Position numbers and translations under genes: made by a program. A DNA stretch of 64,000 bases from Psychromonas sp. SA13A. GTDB taxonomy: Bacteria; Pseudomonadota; Gammaproteobacteria; Enterobacterales; Psychromonadaceae. Below are positions 8,327 through 16,536 of this stretch, in pieces. How positions within the stretch are numbered: position 1 is the stretch's first letter; every line of letters begins with the position of its first letter. The notes below the pieces were generated by a model that was not told the origin of the DNA, searched no databases, and saw nothing but the letters and a program-made list of their open reading frames with translations. The DNA lies in contig NZ_WTKU01000007.1 of NCBI RefSeq assembly GCF_011378715.1, positions 62,001 to 126,000 of the forward strand. Reading direction: 5' to 3'.

Positions 8327-8439
8327 TACAAAGCAAATAGGCTATTGTTTTTTATCAGCCCAACGGGCAATAGAGCCAGCAACTCGAAATACTTTTAAAC
8401 TAATTATGCACACTTTATGTGCTCAAAAGGAAAAATACG

Positions 8440-9075
8440 ATGAAAATTGAAATGTGGGCAGATTATACCTGTCCTTACTGTTACATGGGACAAGCCAGCC
8501 TTGATCAAGCGCTTGACGGACTTGCATTGAATGAAGAGATAGAAATTGTACATAAGAGTTTTCAGCTGGAGCCAAATGAAGCTTGTCACGCTGGCGAAGA
8601 TCTCAATGATCTTGTGGCAAAAAGATACGGTAAATCATACGAATGGGGCAAAGCCCATAACGAACAACACACTCAAATGGCCGCTGGTTTTGGTTTACAG
8701 TTGAACCTGGCTGCTCAAACTATCAATAATACTATTCTTGCACATCAGGCCACTAAATTTGCTGATGCAGAAGGTAAAAAAGAGCTGATGATTGAGCGTA
8801 TATATCAAGCTACCTTTGAAGAAGGCAAGGATATCGGCGATAAACAAACGTTATTAGATCTTGCTGGAGAGATTGGTTTGGATGCGTATAAACTCGCCAA
8901 AGCATTTGAAGAAAAAACATACCTCAATGCGGCTCATTCAGACATTACAGAGGCGATGACAAAAGGGATAAACGGTATTCCATTTTATCTGATCAATGGC
9001 AATATGCCAGTGTACGGTTTACACAAGGTAGATGCATTAAAAGCAATTCTACAGCAAGCGAGTGAACAATCTTAA
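8440..9075 (+). CDS. DsbA/FrnE family thioredoxin-like oxidoreductase
   Basis: 211 residues from ATG 8440, which has AAAAGGA 8 bases upstream; a GTG at 8419 would only add seven residues. The active site 'DYTCPYCYMGQASLDQAL' carries the CxxC, followed by the FrnE hallmark 'KSFQLEP' and a helical insert. The cis-proline strand is 'GINGIPFYLING', and the C-terminal part is 'VYGLHKVDALKAIL'. There is no signal peptide, so it acts in the cytoplasm. FrnE-like proteins are linked to thiol redox balance and polyketide steps. It closes the cluster that starts with the LysR regulator. Confidence 0.88.
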   Translation: MKIEMWADYTCPYCYMGQASLDQALDGLALNEEIEIVHKSFQLEPNEACHAGEDLNDLVAKRYGKSYEWGKAHNEQHTQMAAGFGLQLNLAAQTINNTILAHQATKFADAEGKKELMIERIYQATFEEGKDIGDKQTLLDLAGEIGLDAYKLAKAFEEKTYLNAAHSDITEAMTKGINGIPFYLINGNMPVYGLHKVDALKAILQQASEQS

Positions 9076-9888
9076 CCTTCAAGAATATGAGGGAATTAAT
9101 AAAACCAGAACTCTGGCAATTAGGTATTAATCTTCAGTCGTACTGCGGCAGTACGACTGACGAACAAAGATTGAGGATCCATTTCAATAAAATAGAATAA
9201 TAAAACAAATCCCTTCGGCTGTTTCCTACCTCCTTTCGTATTAGAAAGAGCATTACTGTTTATTATTGAGCGTTTTCATGCATTGTCATTTAAGAACCGT
9301 AAAATATAGCTTGATCTAAATTTTTACCAAAATCAATTAGGTTCAGATAGTTGAGATGGATAATTCAGCTATCCAACTGTATTTTGCTATATTCCAATCT
9401 ATATGAGGTGACGCTCGGTAATTCCCGAAATCGAGTATTATTCTAGTCATTTATTTTTACTTCTGTAAGTCGAAATTTGGGCATATTCTTCTTAGCATTT
9501 TTAGCTTAGTTTTGGCCATATCACGAGATAATAATGTTGTTAATGTATTTCAAAGTAGTGGTTGAAATGAATTAGCCACCCATAACAAAAAGTTCAATGA
9601 CCAGCTTAAAAATATTTCTCAAATTGAGCTCTGTAGGCATAGAAATTTAAATGGTTTAATGCTCAATTTGATATCAAGTTTAGTCGATTATTGTTTAAAA
9701 AAGCTAAAAAGCTAAAAAGATATTAGATTATTAAGCCTAGTAAATACTTTTATAACTATTGAATTTAATCAATAATTTTTGAAAATTCAATAATCTATTT
9801 GAATTTCAAGTAAATATAAAATACTGTGTTTTTATAAATAAAATTCGGGCTGAGAATGAATAAATTCTACAGCCTCGTTAGGGGACTT
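9076..9888. other. Gene-free gap with a long palindrome
   Basis: About 800 A+T-rich bases with stops in all frames. The only clear structure is a perfect 12-base inverted repeat, TCAGTCGTACTG (9134-9145) and CAGTACGACTGA (9149-9160), with a 3-base loop and no T-run after it. A short direct repeat of AGCTAAAA lies near 9700. I see no promoter or RNA gene that I can support. Confidence 0.5.
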
Positions 9889-10269
9889 ATGCATATCGAT
9901 CATTTTAATATCAGTGCACCAGCAAAAATACTGACAGAAGATAAAAAATTTCTGTGTGAAGTTTTTGATTTAGTTGAAGGGTGGAGACCTAAATTATCCC
10001 AAAATGGCTACTGGTTATATTATAAAGATAAAGTACTCATTCATTTGATTGAAAGTAATGAGCATTATAGAAATGAAAAACAAGGTTACTTAGATCATAT
10101 TGCCTTTCGACTCAGTGGTCTTAATAAACTAATAAAAACTTTAAAAATACTTTCAACGGAATACTCTATTAAATATTCTGCTGAGAGAGATATGACCCAA
10201 GTTTTTTTCAAAACACCATCTGGTGTTGGCTTAGAGGCTATTTTTTTAAAAGAGAATATAGATGAATAG
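9889..10269 (+). CDS. VOC (glyoxalase/bleomycin-resistance) superfamily protein
   Basis: 126 residues from ATG 9889, which follows AGGGG at 9880-9884. The start gives 'MHIDHFNISAPA' with the first metal-ligand histidine position; 'GYLDHIAFRLSG' holds the second, and 'FKTPSGVGLEAIF' the C-terminal glutamate. A single beta-alpha-beta-beta-beta pair of about this length is normal for small VOC proteins. The reaction cannot be assigned. The first ATG at 9856 lacks a ribosome-binding site. No operon partner. Confidence 0.7.
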   Translation: MHIDHFNISAPAKILTEDKKFLCEVFDLVEGWRPKLSQNGYWLYYKDKVLIHLIESNEHYRNEKQGYLDHIAFRLSGLNKLIKTLKILSTEYSIKYSAERDMTQVFFKTPSGVGLEAIFLKENIDE

Positions 10270-10491
10270 CACCCTGAAAATAGGGGGAGATGTCTCACAG
10301 CCGACACATTATCAGAGTGTTGCACTAGGACGAGAGCTCGACTTATGACAGTAAATAGTGGAATTGATTTTAGGAAGTTATGGTGGTTGTTTCATAAAAC
10401 TAAGTAGGCTTAAAATAAGCTATTCTAATACTTCGTTATAAAACACCCATCATTAAGACAGGTGCTTGCTGGAGTACGTATCAAAACGCAG

Positions 10492-10815
10492 TTATACAGG
10501 AAGAGTCTGTTTGTCGAGATCATATCTAACTGAAGGGCGTTCATGCTCGCTAGCGCCTTGCTCCCCATCAACTGCTTCCAATTGAATGTAGTTATAATTA
10601 GCCGTGAAATTTAAAGACACATCTGTTCCTCCTGGAACAACCGTCAAAACATGTTTAACTTTAAAGGTTGCTTCATCAGCACCTAGTACGTAAACCTTTA
10701 TAGAACCGCCACTATCACTATGATGTAAATTCAGATTAATATCTCTACCTTGATTTATATCTGAAATAGCTATTGTTTTGGTTATTTGACCACTGTAAAG
10801 TTGACCTTGAATCAT
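10492..10815 (-). CDS. Hypothetical beta-rich protein
   Basis: 107 residues from the ATG at 10813-10815, preceded by GAGGAAAAC as ribosome-binding site; an upstream ATG at 10884 adds 23 unlikely residues. I do not recognise it. The sequence alternates polar and hydrophobic residues (SIKVYVLGADEATFKVKHVL, DVSLNFTANYNYIQLEAVDG), which suggests an all-beta fold. It has no signal peptide, no cysteines and no obvious catalytic motif. It stands alone between a VOC gene and a glycosylase-like gene, each more than 200 bases away. Confidence 0.6.
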   Translation of the reverse strand: MIQGQLYSGQITKTIAISDINQGRDINLNLHHSDSGGSIKVYVLGADEATFKVKHVLTVVPGGTDVSLNFTANYNYIQLEAVDGEQGASEHERPSVRYDLDKQTLPV

Positions 10816-11091
10816 TTTGTTTTCCTCATTATTGTAGATTATTACATTTAATAAATTTGTTATATGTACATAATGCTTCATCACATAACGTTTTATTTAT
10901 AATCCCAATTTAGATCACCACAATTCATAAATTTAATTCACAAAAAAGACGCAATCATAATCACTAAGCAGCATATCATTTATAAAAAATAAATGTAAAA
11001 ATAAGGTCAATTATATTTTATTAATAGATCTGTAGTGATTAATAACCATCTAATCGAATAAATTACAGTTATTAAACAAATCTAGGAAACT

Positions 11092-11679
11092 ATGAAAACA
11101 AGGTCTTTCAATCAATTATTAACAGAGGTTCGTTCTTGCAAAATTTGTGAACCTATTTTAAAAGACGGTGTTCGCCCTGTTTTGCAAGTTAATAAGCACG
11201 CAAAAATTCTTATAGCAGGGCAAGCGCCTGGCTCAAAGGTTCATGCAACAGGTATTCCATTTGATGACCCGAGTGGGGATCGTTTAAGAGAATGGATGGG
11301 GATTGATAAAGAAACTTTTTATAACTCACAAAAAATTGCAATATTACCTATGGCGTTTTGTTACCCAGGAAAAGGGAAATCAGGTGATCTACCTCCACCA
11401 CCAATATGTGCGAAGACATGGCGCAATCAATTATTGGAAGCGATGCCTGAGATTCAACTTACGCTTGTCATCGGGCAATATGCTTTGACATGGCATTTAA
11501 AAAATAGAGGAAAAAACCTTACTGAAACAGTCAGAAACTGGGCTGCTTATGGGGAACATGTTATGCCTCTTCCACACCCAAGTCCGCGCAATAATATCTG
11601 GTTAAAAAAGAATCCATGGTTTGAAGCAGATGTTTTGACTGTGCTAAAAAGTAGAGTAGATAAAATACTGTTATCATAA
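11092..11679 (+). CDS. Uracil-DNA glycosylase superfamily protein (COG1573-like)
   Basis: 195 residues. An N-terminal CxxC ('SCKICEPIL') precedes the motif 'ILIAGQAPGSKVHATGIPF' (glycosylase motif 1) and 'FDDPSGDRLREWMGI', with 'LPHPSPRN' near residue 160 as the motif 2 histidine loop. Family 4 enzymes have four cysteines for an iron-sulfur cluster; here only the N-terminal pair and isolated later cysteines (FCYP, PICAKTW) are seen, so a cluster is uncertain. It would act on uracil or a related damaged base in DNA. Single gene with its own promoter region. Confidence 0.75.
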   Translation: MKTRSFNQLLTEVRSCKICEPILKDGVRPVLQVNKHAKILIAGQAPGSKVHATGIPFDDPSGDRLREWMGIDKETFYNSQKIAILPMAFCYPGKGKSGDLPPPPICAKTWRNQLLEAMPEIQLTLVIGQYALTWHLKNRGKNLTETVRNWAAYGEHVMPLPHPSPRNNIWLKKNPWFEADVLTVLKSRVDKILLS

Positions 11680-12084
11680 ATTTTTAATGGTTTGTTTGGT
11701 GTTGAGAAAGTTATTTCCTATTTAAAGCTATTATATTTTTCTTATTATGCGAATCTAGGGCTGATTAGATACTGGTAACTTAATTAAACATTGCTAAACC
11801 TCTACCTAAGCTGGGGGTGTGTAGGTTTGACAGTAACTACTGTGTTGTATCTTCTTTGCTCGTTCTAAAGAAAAGGGGAAATAACTTATGCCTGACTATA
11901 ATAACTACTATCAAAAGCTACCAATAGAAATTGCTCCCTCAAGTGTCTTGTATTTACATTAAATAAATAGCTAATCTACTGCTTTTATTTTAATATTTGA
12001 TTATAAATCAACTGCGTTCTATTCATATTAGTTACATCTTGCTTTACCGCATCGGCACTTTATTTTTCAAAAAAGGGATCTCCT
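11680..12084. other. Gene-free gap with dispersed motif and a doubtful tiny frame
   Basis: It holds copy 2 of the TTATTATGCGAATCTAGGG motif (11742-11760). A 24-codon frame at 11888-11962 (MPDYNNYYQKLPIEIAPSS...) is preceded by AGGGGAAA, but nothing supports it as a real gene. The segment just before 12085 must hold the promoter of the amidohydrolase gene. Confidence 0.4.
11742..11760 (+). repeat. Dispersed 19-base motif, copy 2
   Basis: Identical over 19 bases to 3285-3303; the flanks differ. See also the inverted copy at 46334-46351. Confidence 0.5.
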
Positions 12085-13494
12085 ATGGGTTTTAAAAAAA
12101 ATTTAATCGCAGCTGCATTAACGACGACATCTTTATTCTCTACTTCAGCTTTTGCAGTAGAAAATATTGACATACTGATCACCGATGCAACTGTACTGAC
12201 TATGAATGCAGAAAAAACTATTTATGAATCAGGCACTGTTGCCATTAAAGATAATAAAATTATTGCTGTCGGCGATAAAAATTTAGCAGAACAATACCAA
12301 GCAGATAAAATAATGAATGTTGCTGGCGACATCGTTATGCCAGGGCTTATTAATACGCATACACATGTTTCAATGACCGTCTTCCGTTCACTTGCCGATG
12401 ATGTGCCAGATCGCTTACACCGTTATATCTTCCCGCTCGAATCAAAACTGGTTTCTCGTGATATGGTCCGTATCGGAGCTAACTTGGGTAACGTAGAGAT
12501 GCTAAAGGGCGGTGTAACTACTTATGCAGATATGTACTATTTTGAAGATGAAGTGGCAAAAACCGTTGATAAAATCGGTATGCGTGCAGTATTAGGAGAA
12601 ACAGTCATAAAATTCCCTGTGGCGGATGCAAAAAATGCACAGGAAGGCATTGCTTATGCGCTTAAATTTATCGACGAATATAAAGATCATCCTCGTATCA
12701 CACCTGCATTTGCACCACATGCTCCTTACACTAATACAACAGAAGTATTGCAACAAGTTGCAAAATTATCCGAAGAAAAAGGTGTGCCAGTATTGATTCA
12801 TTTAGCAGAATCAGCACGCGAAGAAGAGAAAATTGCAGAAATCAGCGGAGGTAAAAGTCCTGTTCAATATATGCATGATATCGGAGCATTAAATAGTCAG
12901 CTTGTTGGTGCACATATGATCTTAGTTGACGACGAAGATATCGCTTTGGTTAAAGCAAGCGATATGGGCGTTGCACATAACATGAGTGCAAATATAAAAT
13001 CAGCAAAAGGTGTCTCACCGGCACTCAAAATGTATGATCAAGGAGTTCGCATTGGCTTAGGAACTGATGGGCCAATGTCAGGTAACAACTTAAGTACCAT
13101 TGCAGAATTTGGACAAGTAGCAAAAGTACACAAGTTAGTTAATCACGATCGCGCTGCAATGCCGCCAGTGAAAGTGATTGATATGTCCACCATGGGGGCG
13201 GCCAGAGCATTACATATGGAAGATAAGATAGGATCATTAGAAGTAGGCAAACTTGCTGATATCATTGTTATCGATACTAAAGCGGTGAATATGGTTCCCA
13301 TGTACAACCCATATTCAGCTTTAGTCTACTCTGCTTATCCGACCAATGTCCGTCATGCTATCGTTGACGGAAAATTACTCATGGAAGATAAAAAGATTTT
13401 GACAGTAGATGAAGATAAAATTCGTGAAGAAGCATTGAAATTTACCGATATTGTTAGAAAAACTATTATCGAAAGTGGGGAAATTGTGCAATAA
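12085..13494 (+). CDS. Exported TrzA/MtaD-type amidohydrolase (adenosine-type deaminase family)
   Basis: 469 residues. The first 24 are a clear signal peptide (MGFKKNLIAAALTTTSLF, ending SAFA-VE). The mature part is a metal-dependent amidohydrolase: 'PGLINTHTHVS' (His92 and His94), 'FAPHAPYT', 'VLIHLAESAREE', 'GLGTDGPMSGNN' and the C-terminal 'GSLEVGKLADIIVID'. Close relatives deaminate S-adenosylhomocysteine, methylthioadenosine or chlorinated triazines in the cytoplasm. A periplasmic version would deaminate or hydrolyse a ring compound outside the cell membrane. The ATG has AAGGGATC upstream. It is a single-gene unit closed by the hairpin at 13507. Confidence 0.8.
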   Translation: MGFKKNLIAAALTTTSLFSTSAFAVENIDILITDATVLTMNAEKTIYESGTVAIKDNKIIAVGDKNLAEQYQADKIMNVAGDIVMPGLINTHTHVSMTVFRSLADDVPDRLHRYIFPLESKLVSRDMVRIGANLGNVEMLKGGVTTYADMYYFEDEVAKTVDKIGMRAVLGETVIKFPVADAKNAQEGIAYALKFIDEYKDHPRITPAFAPHAPYTNTTEVLQQVAKLSEEKGVPVLIHLAESAREEEKIAEISGGKSPVQYMHDIGALNSQLVGAHMILVDDEDIALVKASDMGVAHNMSANIKSAKGVSPALKMYDQGVRIGLGTDGPMSGNNLSTIAEFGQVAKVHKLVNHDRAAMPPVKVIDMSTMGAARALHMEDKIGSLEVGKLADIIVIDTKAVNMVPMYNPYSALVYSAYPTNVRHAIVDGKLLMEDKKILTVDEDKIREEALKFTDIVRKTIIESGEIVQ

Positions 13495-13506
13495 AAAGTG
13501 AGAAAT

Positions 13507-13535
13507 AACGGGCTAAATTATCCAGTTTGCCCGTT
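13507..13535 (+). terminator. Terminator of the amidohydrolase gene
   Basis: AACGGGC (13507-13513) pairs with GCCCGTT (13529-13535), followed by a T-rich stretch. The remaining gap up to 13800 shows nothing else that I recognise. Confidence 0.6.
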
Positions 13536-13800
13536 CTATTTATCTAGAACAGAGGCATACCTGTAGTTTTACTATCCAATTCCTCTTGTGATTTACGATC
13601 AAACCATGACACCTCAACTTTTAATCATTTTAGTTTATAAGCCCAAGGACTCATTTCTAGCTTAAAAGTGCTTAGTGATGAGCAAAAAGTACAATCTAAT
13701 AAAACGCTAGGTATATGTGCAATGGATTAGTTTTACAGCCAAACATTAATTTAGGAACAGTAAAGCTTAAAGAGCCACATAATGGTATTTTACCGAAATT

Positions 13801-14625
13801 TTAATCAATCGGATCTGATAAATCGACAAGATCAAGATGATTTCTGATTACTTTCATTACACCATGCTCAAGATTACTCGGCGCACTAAAACGGGCATAT
13901 GTTTTTACTTTTTCATGTGCATTTTCTACTGCATAAGAATGAAAGCTTGCTTGTAACATTTCGATATCGTTAAAGTAATCACCAAAACTCATTGTTTGTT
14001 CGAAACTAAATTTTAATTTGTCTTGTAAATATTTGATGGCATCGCCTTTTGAAGCATTTATATTCATCACATCAAGCCAAATCTTGGCGCTTACCACTAC
14101 TTTGTGGTCGACATCGAATTTTGCATTAATTGACGGATATACAAATTCTTGCGAGCCATCAAAATGGCAAATAGCCACCTTAATAAACTCATCTTCAACT
14201 TCGAGTAAATCTTTTACATAATCACAACGATGGTAGTATTTTTTTATTTCTTCGAGTGCTTTAGGTGCTTGTGTTTCAATGTATGCGGACTTTTTACCAC
14301 ATAAGACAATATGTGCCCCTTCAATTAATCGAGCCTCTTTGATAATACGATGAATTGATTCTATATCAATAGTACAACTGTAGAGTTCTTCGCCTTGATG
14401 CATGACTAAGGTGCCATTTTCCGCGATAAACATGATACGGTCTTTAACCGCAGAAAAGGTTTGTAATAAGCTATAATATTGGCGCCCAGAAGCAGCTGCA
14501 AACATAATATCTCTTTGTTCTAATTGTTGGAATACATCAAAAAAATCAGGCGGTAAACGACCATCTTTATCTAACAAAGTGCCATCCATATCGGTAGCAA
14601 TGAATTTAATATTATGTTGTGCCAT
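13801..14625 (-). CDS. Cof-type HAD-IIB phosphatase
   Basis: 274 residues. Motif I is 'KFIATDMDGTLLDKDGRL' with Asp12 and Asp14, motif II is in 'FAAASGRQYYSLL', and motif III/IV is 'MSFGDYFNDIEMLQASF', followed by 'VENAHEKVKTYA' that closes the family. The central part is the alpha/beta cap of type IIB. It would dephosphorylate sugar phosphates or flavin/pyridoxal phosphates in the cytoplasm; Cof proteins are broad. It stands alone, facing the amidohydrolase gene. Confidence 0.88.
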   Translation of the reverse strand: MAQHNIKFIATDMDGTLLDKDGRLPPDFFDVFQQLEQRDIMFAAASGRQYYSLLQTFSAVKDRIMFIAENGTLVMHQGEELYSCTIDIESIHRIIKEARLIEGAHIVLCGKKSAYIETQAPKALEEIKKYYHRCDYVKDLLEVEDEFIKVAICHFDGSQEFVYPSINAKFDVDHKVVVSAKIWLDVMNINASKGDAIKYLQDKLKFSFEQTMSFGDYFNDIEMLQASFHSYAVENAHEKVKTYARFSAPSNLEHGVMKVIRNHLDLVDLSDPID

Positions 14626-15112
14626 TGATGAATGCTCGCATATTTTGTAAGGGATTGATAATAGAATGATTATATGATTTTTAGTTATGCTTTAGCAAAT
14701 GGATAAAAACCATGTGACTATTATTAAAAGAAACAATTTAGAAAGTGACGTTTCATGCTCTGTTAAAAATCATCTAGATCGCGTTTTTGGTCTCATCCTA
14801 AATAAAGTATTACTTCTTGGTTTGATTTTTAGCCAGCTATTGTACTGAATAATAAATTCCTTTTAAAAACGCCCATCACTCAATTTATTCAATCGATGAT
14901 AGAAAAGAGAATAACTAGTTGAGCATCAATTAAATATGAATTAATGTGGTTAAATGTTGAGCAATAAAAAGGCCGTTAGTTTAACTTTTGAAATAGTTAG
15001 ATGTTTATGGGTTACTCATTATCATTACAATGATAACCACCGTTCCAGAAATTTATTCTTTTTGTCCTTCTCATTATTAAGAAGGGCGCTCCATAAAGGA
15101 AGGAGAATTACC
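14626..15112. other. Intergenic promoter region before the lysozyme gene
   Basis: A+T-rich, without a supported gene. A perfect inverted repeat TTATCATT-AC-AATGATAA lies at 15019-15036, about 80 bases before the lysozyme start, and could be an operator. It resembles Fur sites in base content but its half-sites point the wrong way. Confidence 0.4.
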
Positions 15113-15877
15113 ATGAAAATAATAACTGCATCAGTGGGAGATAAAGGCGAAAATAACGTTGAAGACGTTAAAATAGTACAAGGCTTGCTCAATCAACATA
15201 AGTTAGCTGCCTTTGCAAAGCCTTTGAAAATAGATGGGCAATCAGGGCCTTTTACGATTAAACGAATAAACGCTTTCCAAGAAGTAATGATGAATATGCT
15301 TCAACCAGACGGTTTGGTCGAAGTTAATGGTGAAACCTTGAAGCGTTTGCAGGTAACTAAAGAAATAGTTACATCGAGTAGTTCGTTATTTTTTGGTGAT
15401 AAAGGAATCAACCTTTTGAAAGAGATCGAAGGGTTGGCGATAACTCCCTATGACGATCAAACTGGCAAAGCTATTAAGGTTTGGGTAGAAGGTGCAACGA
15501 TTGGTTATGGTCATTTGATAGCTAAATCAGATTGGTCTAAATACCAAGCCGGTTTGAACGAGGATCAAGCGATTAGATTATTACAAGCAGATCTCAATCC
15601 TTTTATTAACACAGTAAAAAGTAAAGTGAGGGGTGATGTGATGCAACATGAATTCGATGCAATGGTAATATTCGCTTTTAATATCGGTCAAGCAGGTTTC
15701 TCTCAGTCATCTGTGTTAAAAATGATCAATGATCCTGAAGTTATTACTTCTTATCCTACGCTGGAAAAAGCTTGGAAAGCTTGGAATAAATCACAAGGTA
15801 AAGTTAACCGTGGTTTAGAAAATAGAAGACAGGCTGAGTGGAATATCTATCAGAAAGGAGTTTATGAAAAATGGTAA
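15113..15877 (+). CDS. GH24 lysozyme with N-terminal peptidoglycan-binding domain
   Basis: 254 residues from ATG 15113, which has a strong AAGGAGA site; the frame is open upstream to 14954 but that extension is not credible. Residues 1-80 form a peptidoglycan-binding-like domain ('DVKIVQGLLNQHK', 'IDGQSGPFTIKRINAFQEVM'). Residues 95-254 form a T4-type lysozyme: Glu106 in 'KEIEGLAITPYDD', Asp115, Thr129 in 'TIGYGH', then 'NIGQAGFSQSSVLKMI' and 'GLENRRQAEWNIY'. It would cut the glycan backbone of peptidoglycan. It has no signal peptide. No holin or other phage gene is nearby, and the next gene overlaps it by seven bases and encodes a secreted LprI-like protein, which suggests a secreted effector with its inhibitor. 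Confidence 0.85.
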   Translation: MKIITASVGDKGENNVEDVKIVQGLLNQHKLAAFAKPLKIDGQSGPFTIKRINAFQEVMMNMLQPDGLVEVNGETLKRLQVTKEIVTSSSSLFFGDKGINLLKEIEGLAITPYDDQTGKAIKVWVEGATIGYGHLIAKSDWSKYQAGLNEDQAIRLLQADLNPFINTVKSKVRGDVMQHEFDAMVIFAFNIGQAGFSQSSVLKMINDPEVITSYPTLEKAWKAWNKSQGKVNRGLENRRQAEWNIYQKGVYEKW

Positions 15878-16332
15878 AAAGTTGGCTTAATTATGCCTGT
15901 CAGTTTGTTCTTAGTTGTTTGCTATCTATTAGCGTTATTTTTGCAGCGTCTGCAATTGACAACCCTGATGCTGCAGATCTGATTGGCGAATTTGAAAAAC
16001 GAGAAGTTGTTTATGTGATAGCAATCGATGACCCCAACAATAACAGCAGAGAGTATTTAGTTGCCTATGATAACTATCTACTATTTTTAGACAAAGAATT
16101 GAATAACGCTTTTACAAGTATTAAGTCGAAATTACCCAAGGCAAGGTATTCAGATTTGATAGCCGCGCAGCGATTCTGGTTAAAGTACCGTGATGCAGAA
16201 TTTGAGTTAATTAAAAGTACTTGGACTCGTGACGATTTTGGCACTTCAGCGGGAATATCTCGTGGTGATTATCGAACGCGGATAGTTAAAGATCGTATTA
16301 TTCAGTTGTTACATTATGCAAAAAGTCTTTAA
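15871..16332 (+). CDS. Secreted DUF1311/LprI-like protein, candidate lysozyme inhibitor
   Basis: 153 residues. An N-terminal signal or anchor (hydrophobic residues 10-28, ending 'FAASA') precedes a DUF1311-type helical region: 'YLLFLDKELNNAFTSIKSKL', 'LIAAQRFWLKYRDAEFELI' and 'RIIQLLHYAKSL'. The 'AQRxWxKYRDAEF' motif is the family hallmark. LprI of Mycobacterium, in this family, is a lysozyme inhibitor. The ATG overlaps the end of the lysozyme gene (ATGGTAA), so the two are translated together. I infer a periplasmic immunity protein protecting the producer, but inhibition is not shown by the sequence. Confidence 0.72.
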   Translation: MVKSWLNYACQFVLSCLLSISVIFAASAIDNPDAADLIGEFEKREVVYVIAIDDPNNNSREYLVAYDNYLLFLDKELNNAFTSIKSKLPKARYSDLIAAQRFWLKYRDAEFELIKSTWTRDDFGTSAGISRGDYRTRIVKDRIIQLLHYAKSL

Positions 16333-16463
16333 CGGCGAATTATACAAATAGTCTTCAACGTTGAATTATTTTAAAAGCATTTAGCGTTAGACTATGACAC
16401 TAGCTTCTAATACCAAAATATATTGCTACTTGAGATGTTTAGCTTTATTTAAATGATTAAAAC

Positions 16464-16518
16464 AAAAAAAAGCTCACAGCACGTATTTCTGGACCCTGTA
16501 AATAATGCTGTGTTTTTT
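16464..16518. terminator. Bidirectional terminator between the lysozyme operon and cdd
   Basis: CACAGCA (16475-16481) pairs with TGCTGTG (16506-16512). An A-run (16464-16470) on the left and a T-run (16513-16518) on the right let it serve both converging units. Confidence 0.7.
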
Positions 16519-16536
16519 ATTTAACTGCTCATCGTT

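Noticed and set aside
11888-11962. 24-codon frame with AGGGGAAA upstream
   Set aside because: It is too short to judge; no conservation evidence and no neighbouring partner.
15019-15036. Fur box before the lysozyme gene
   Set aside because: It is a good inverted repeat, but its half-sites (ATTATC...GATAAC order) point opposite to the Fur consensus.
14954-15112. N-terminal extension of the lysozyme, as an exotic leader
   Set aside because: The segment is not protein-like, and AAGGAGA stands directly before ATG 15113.
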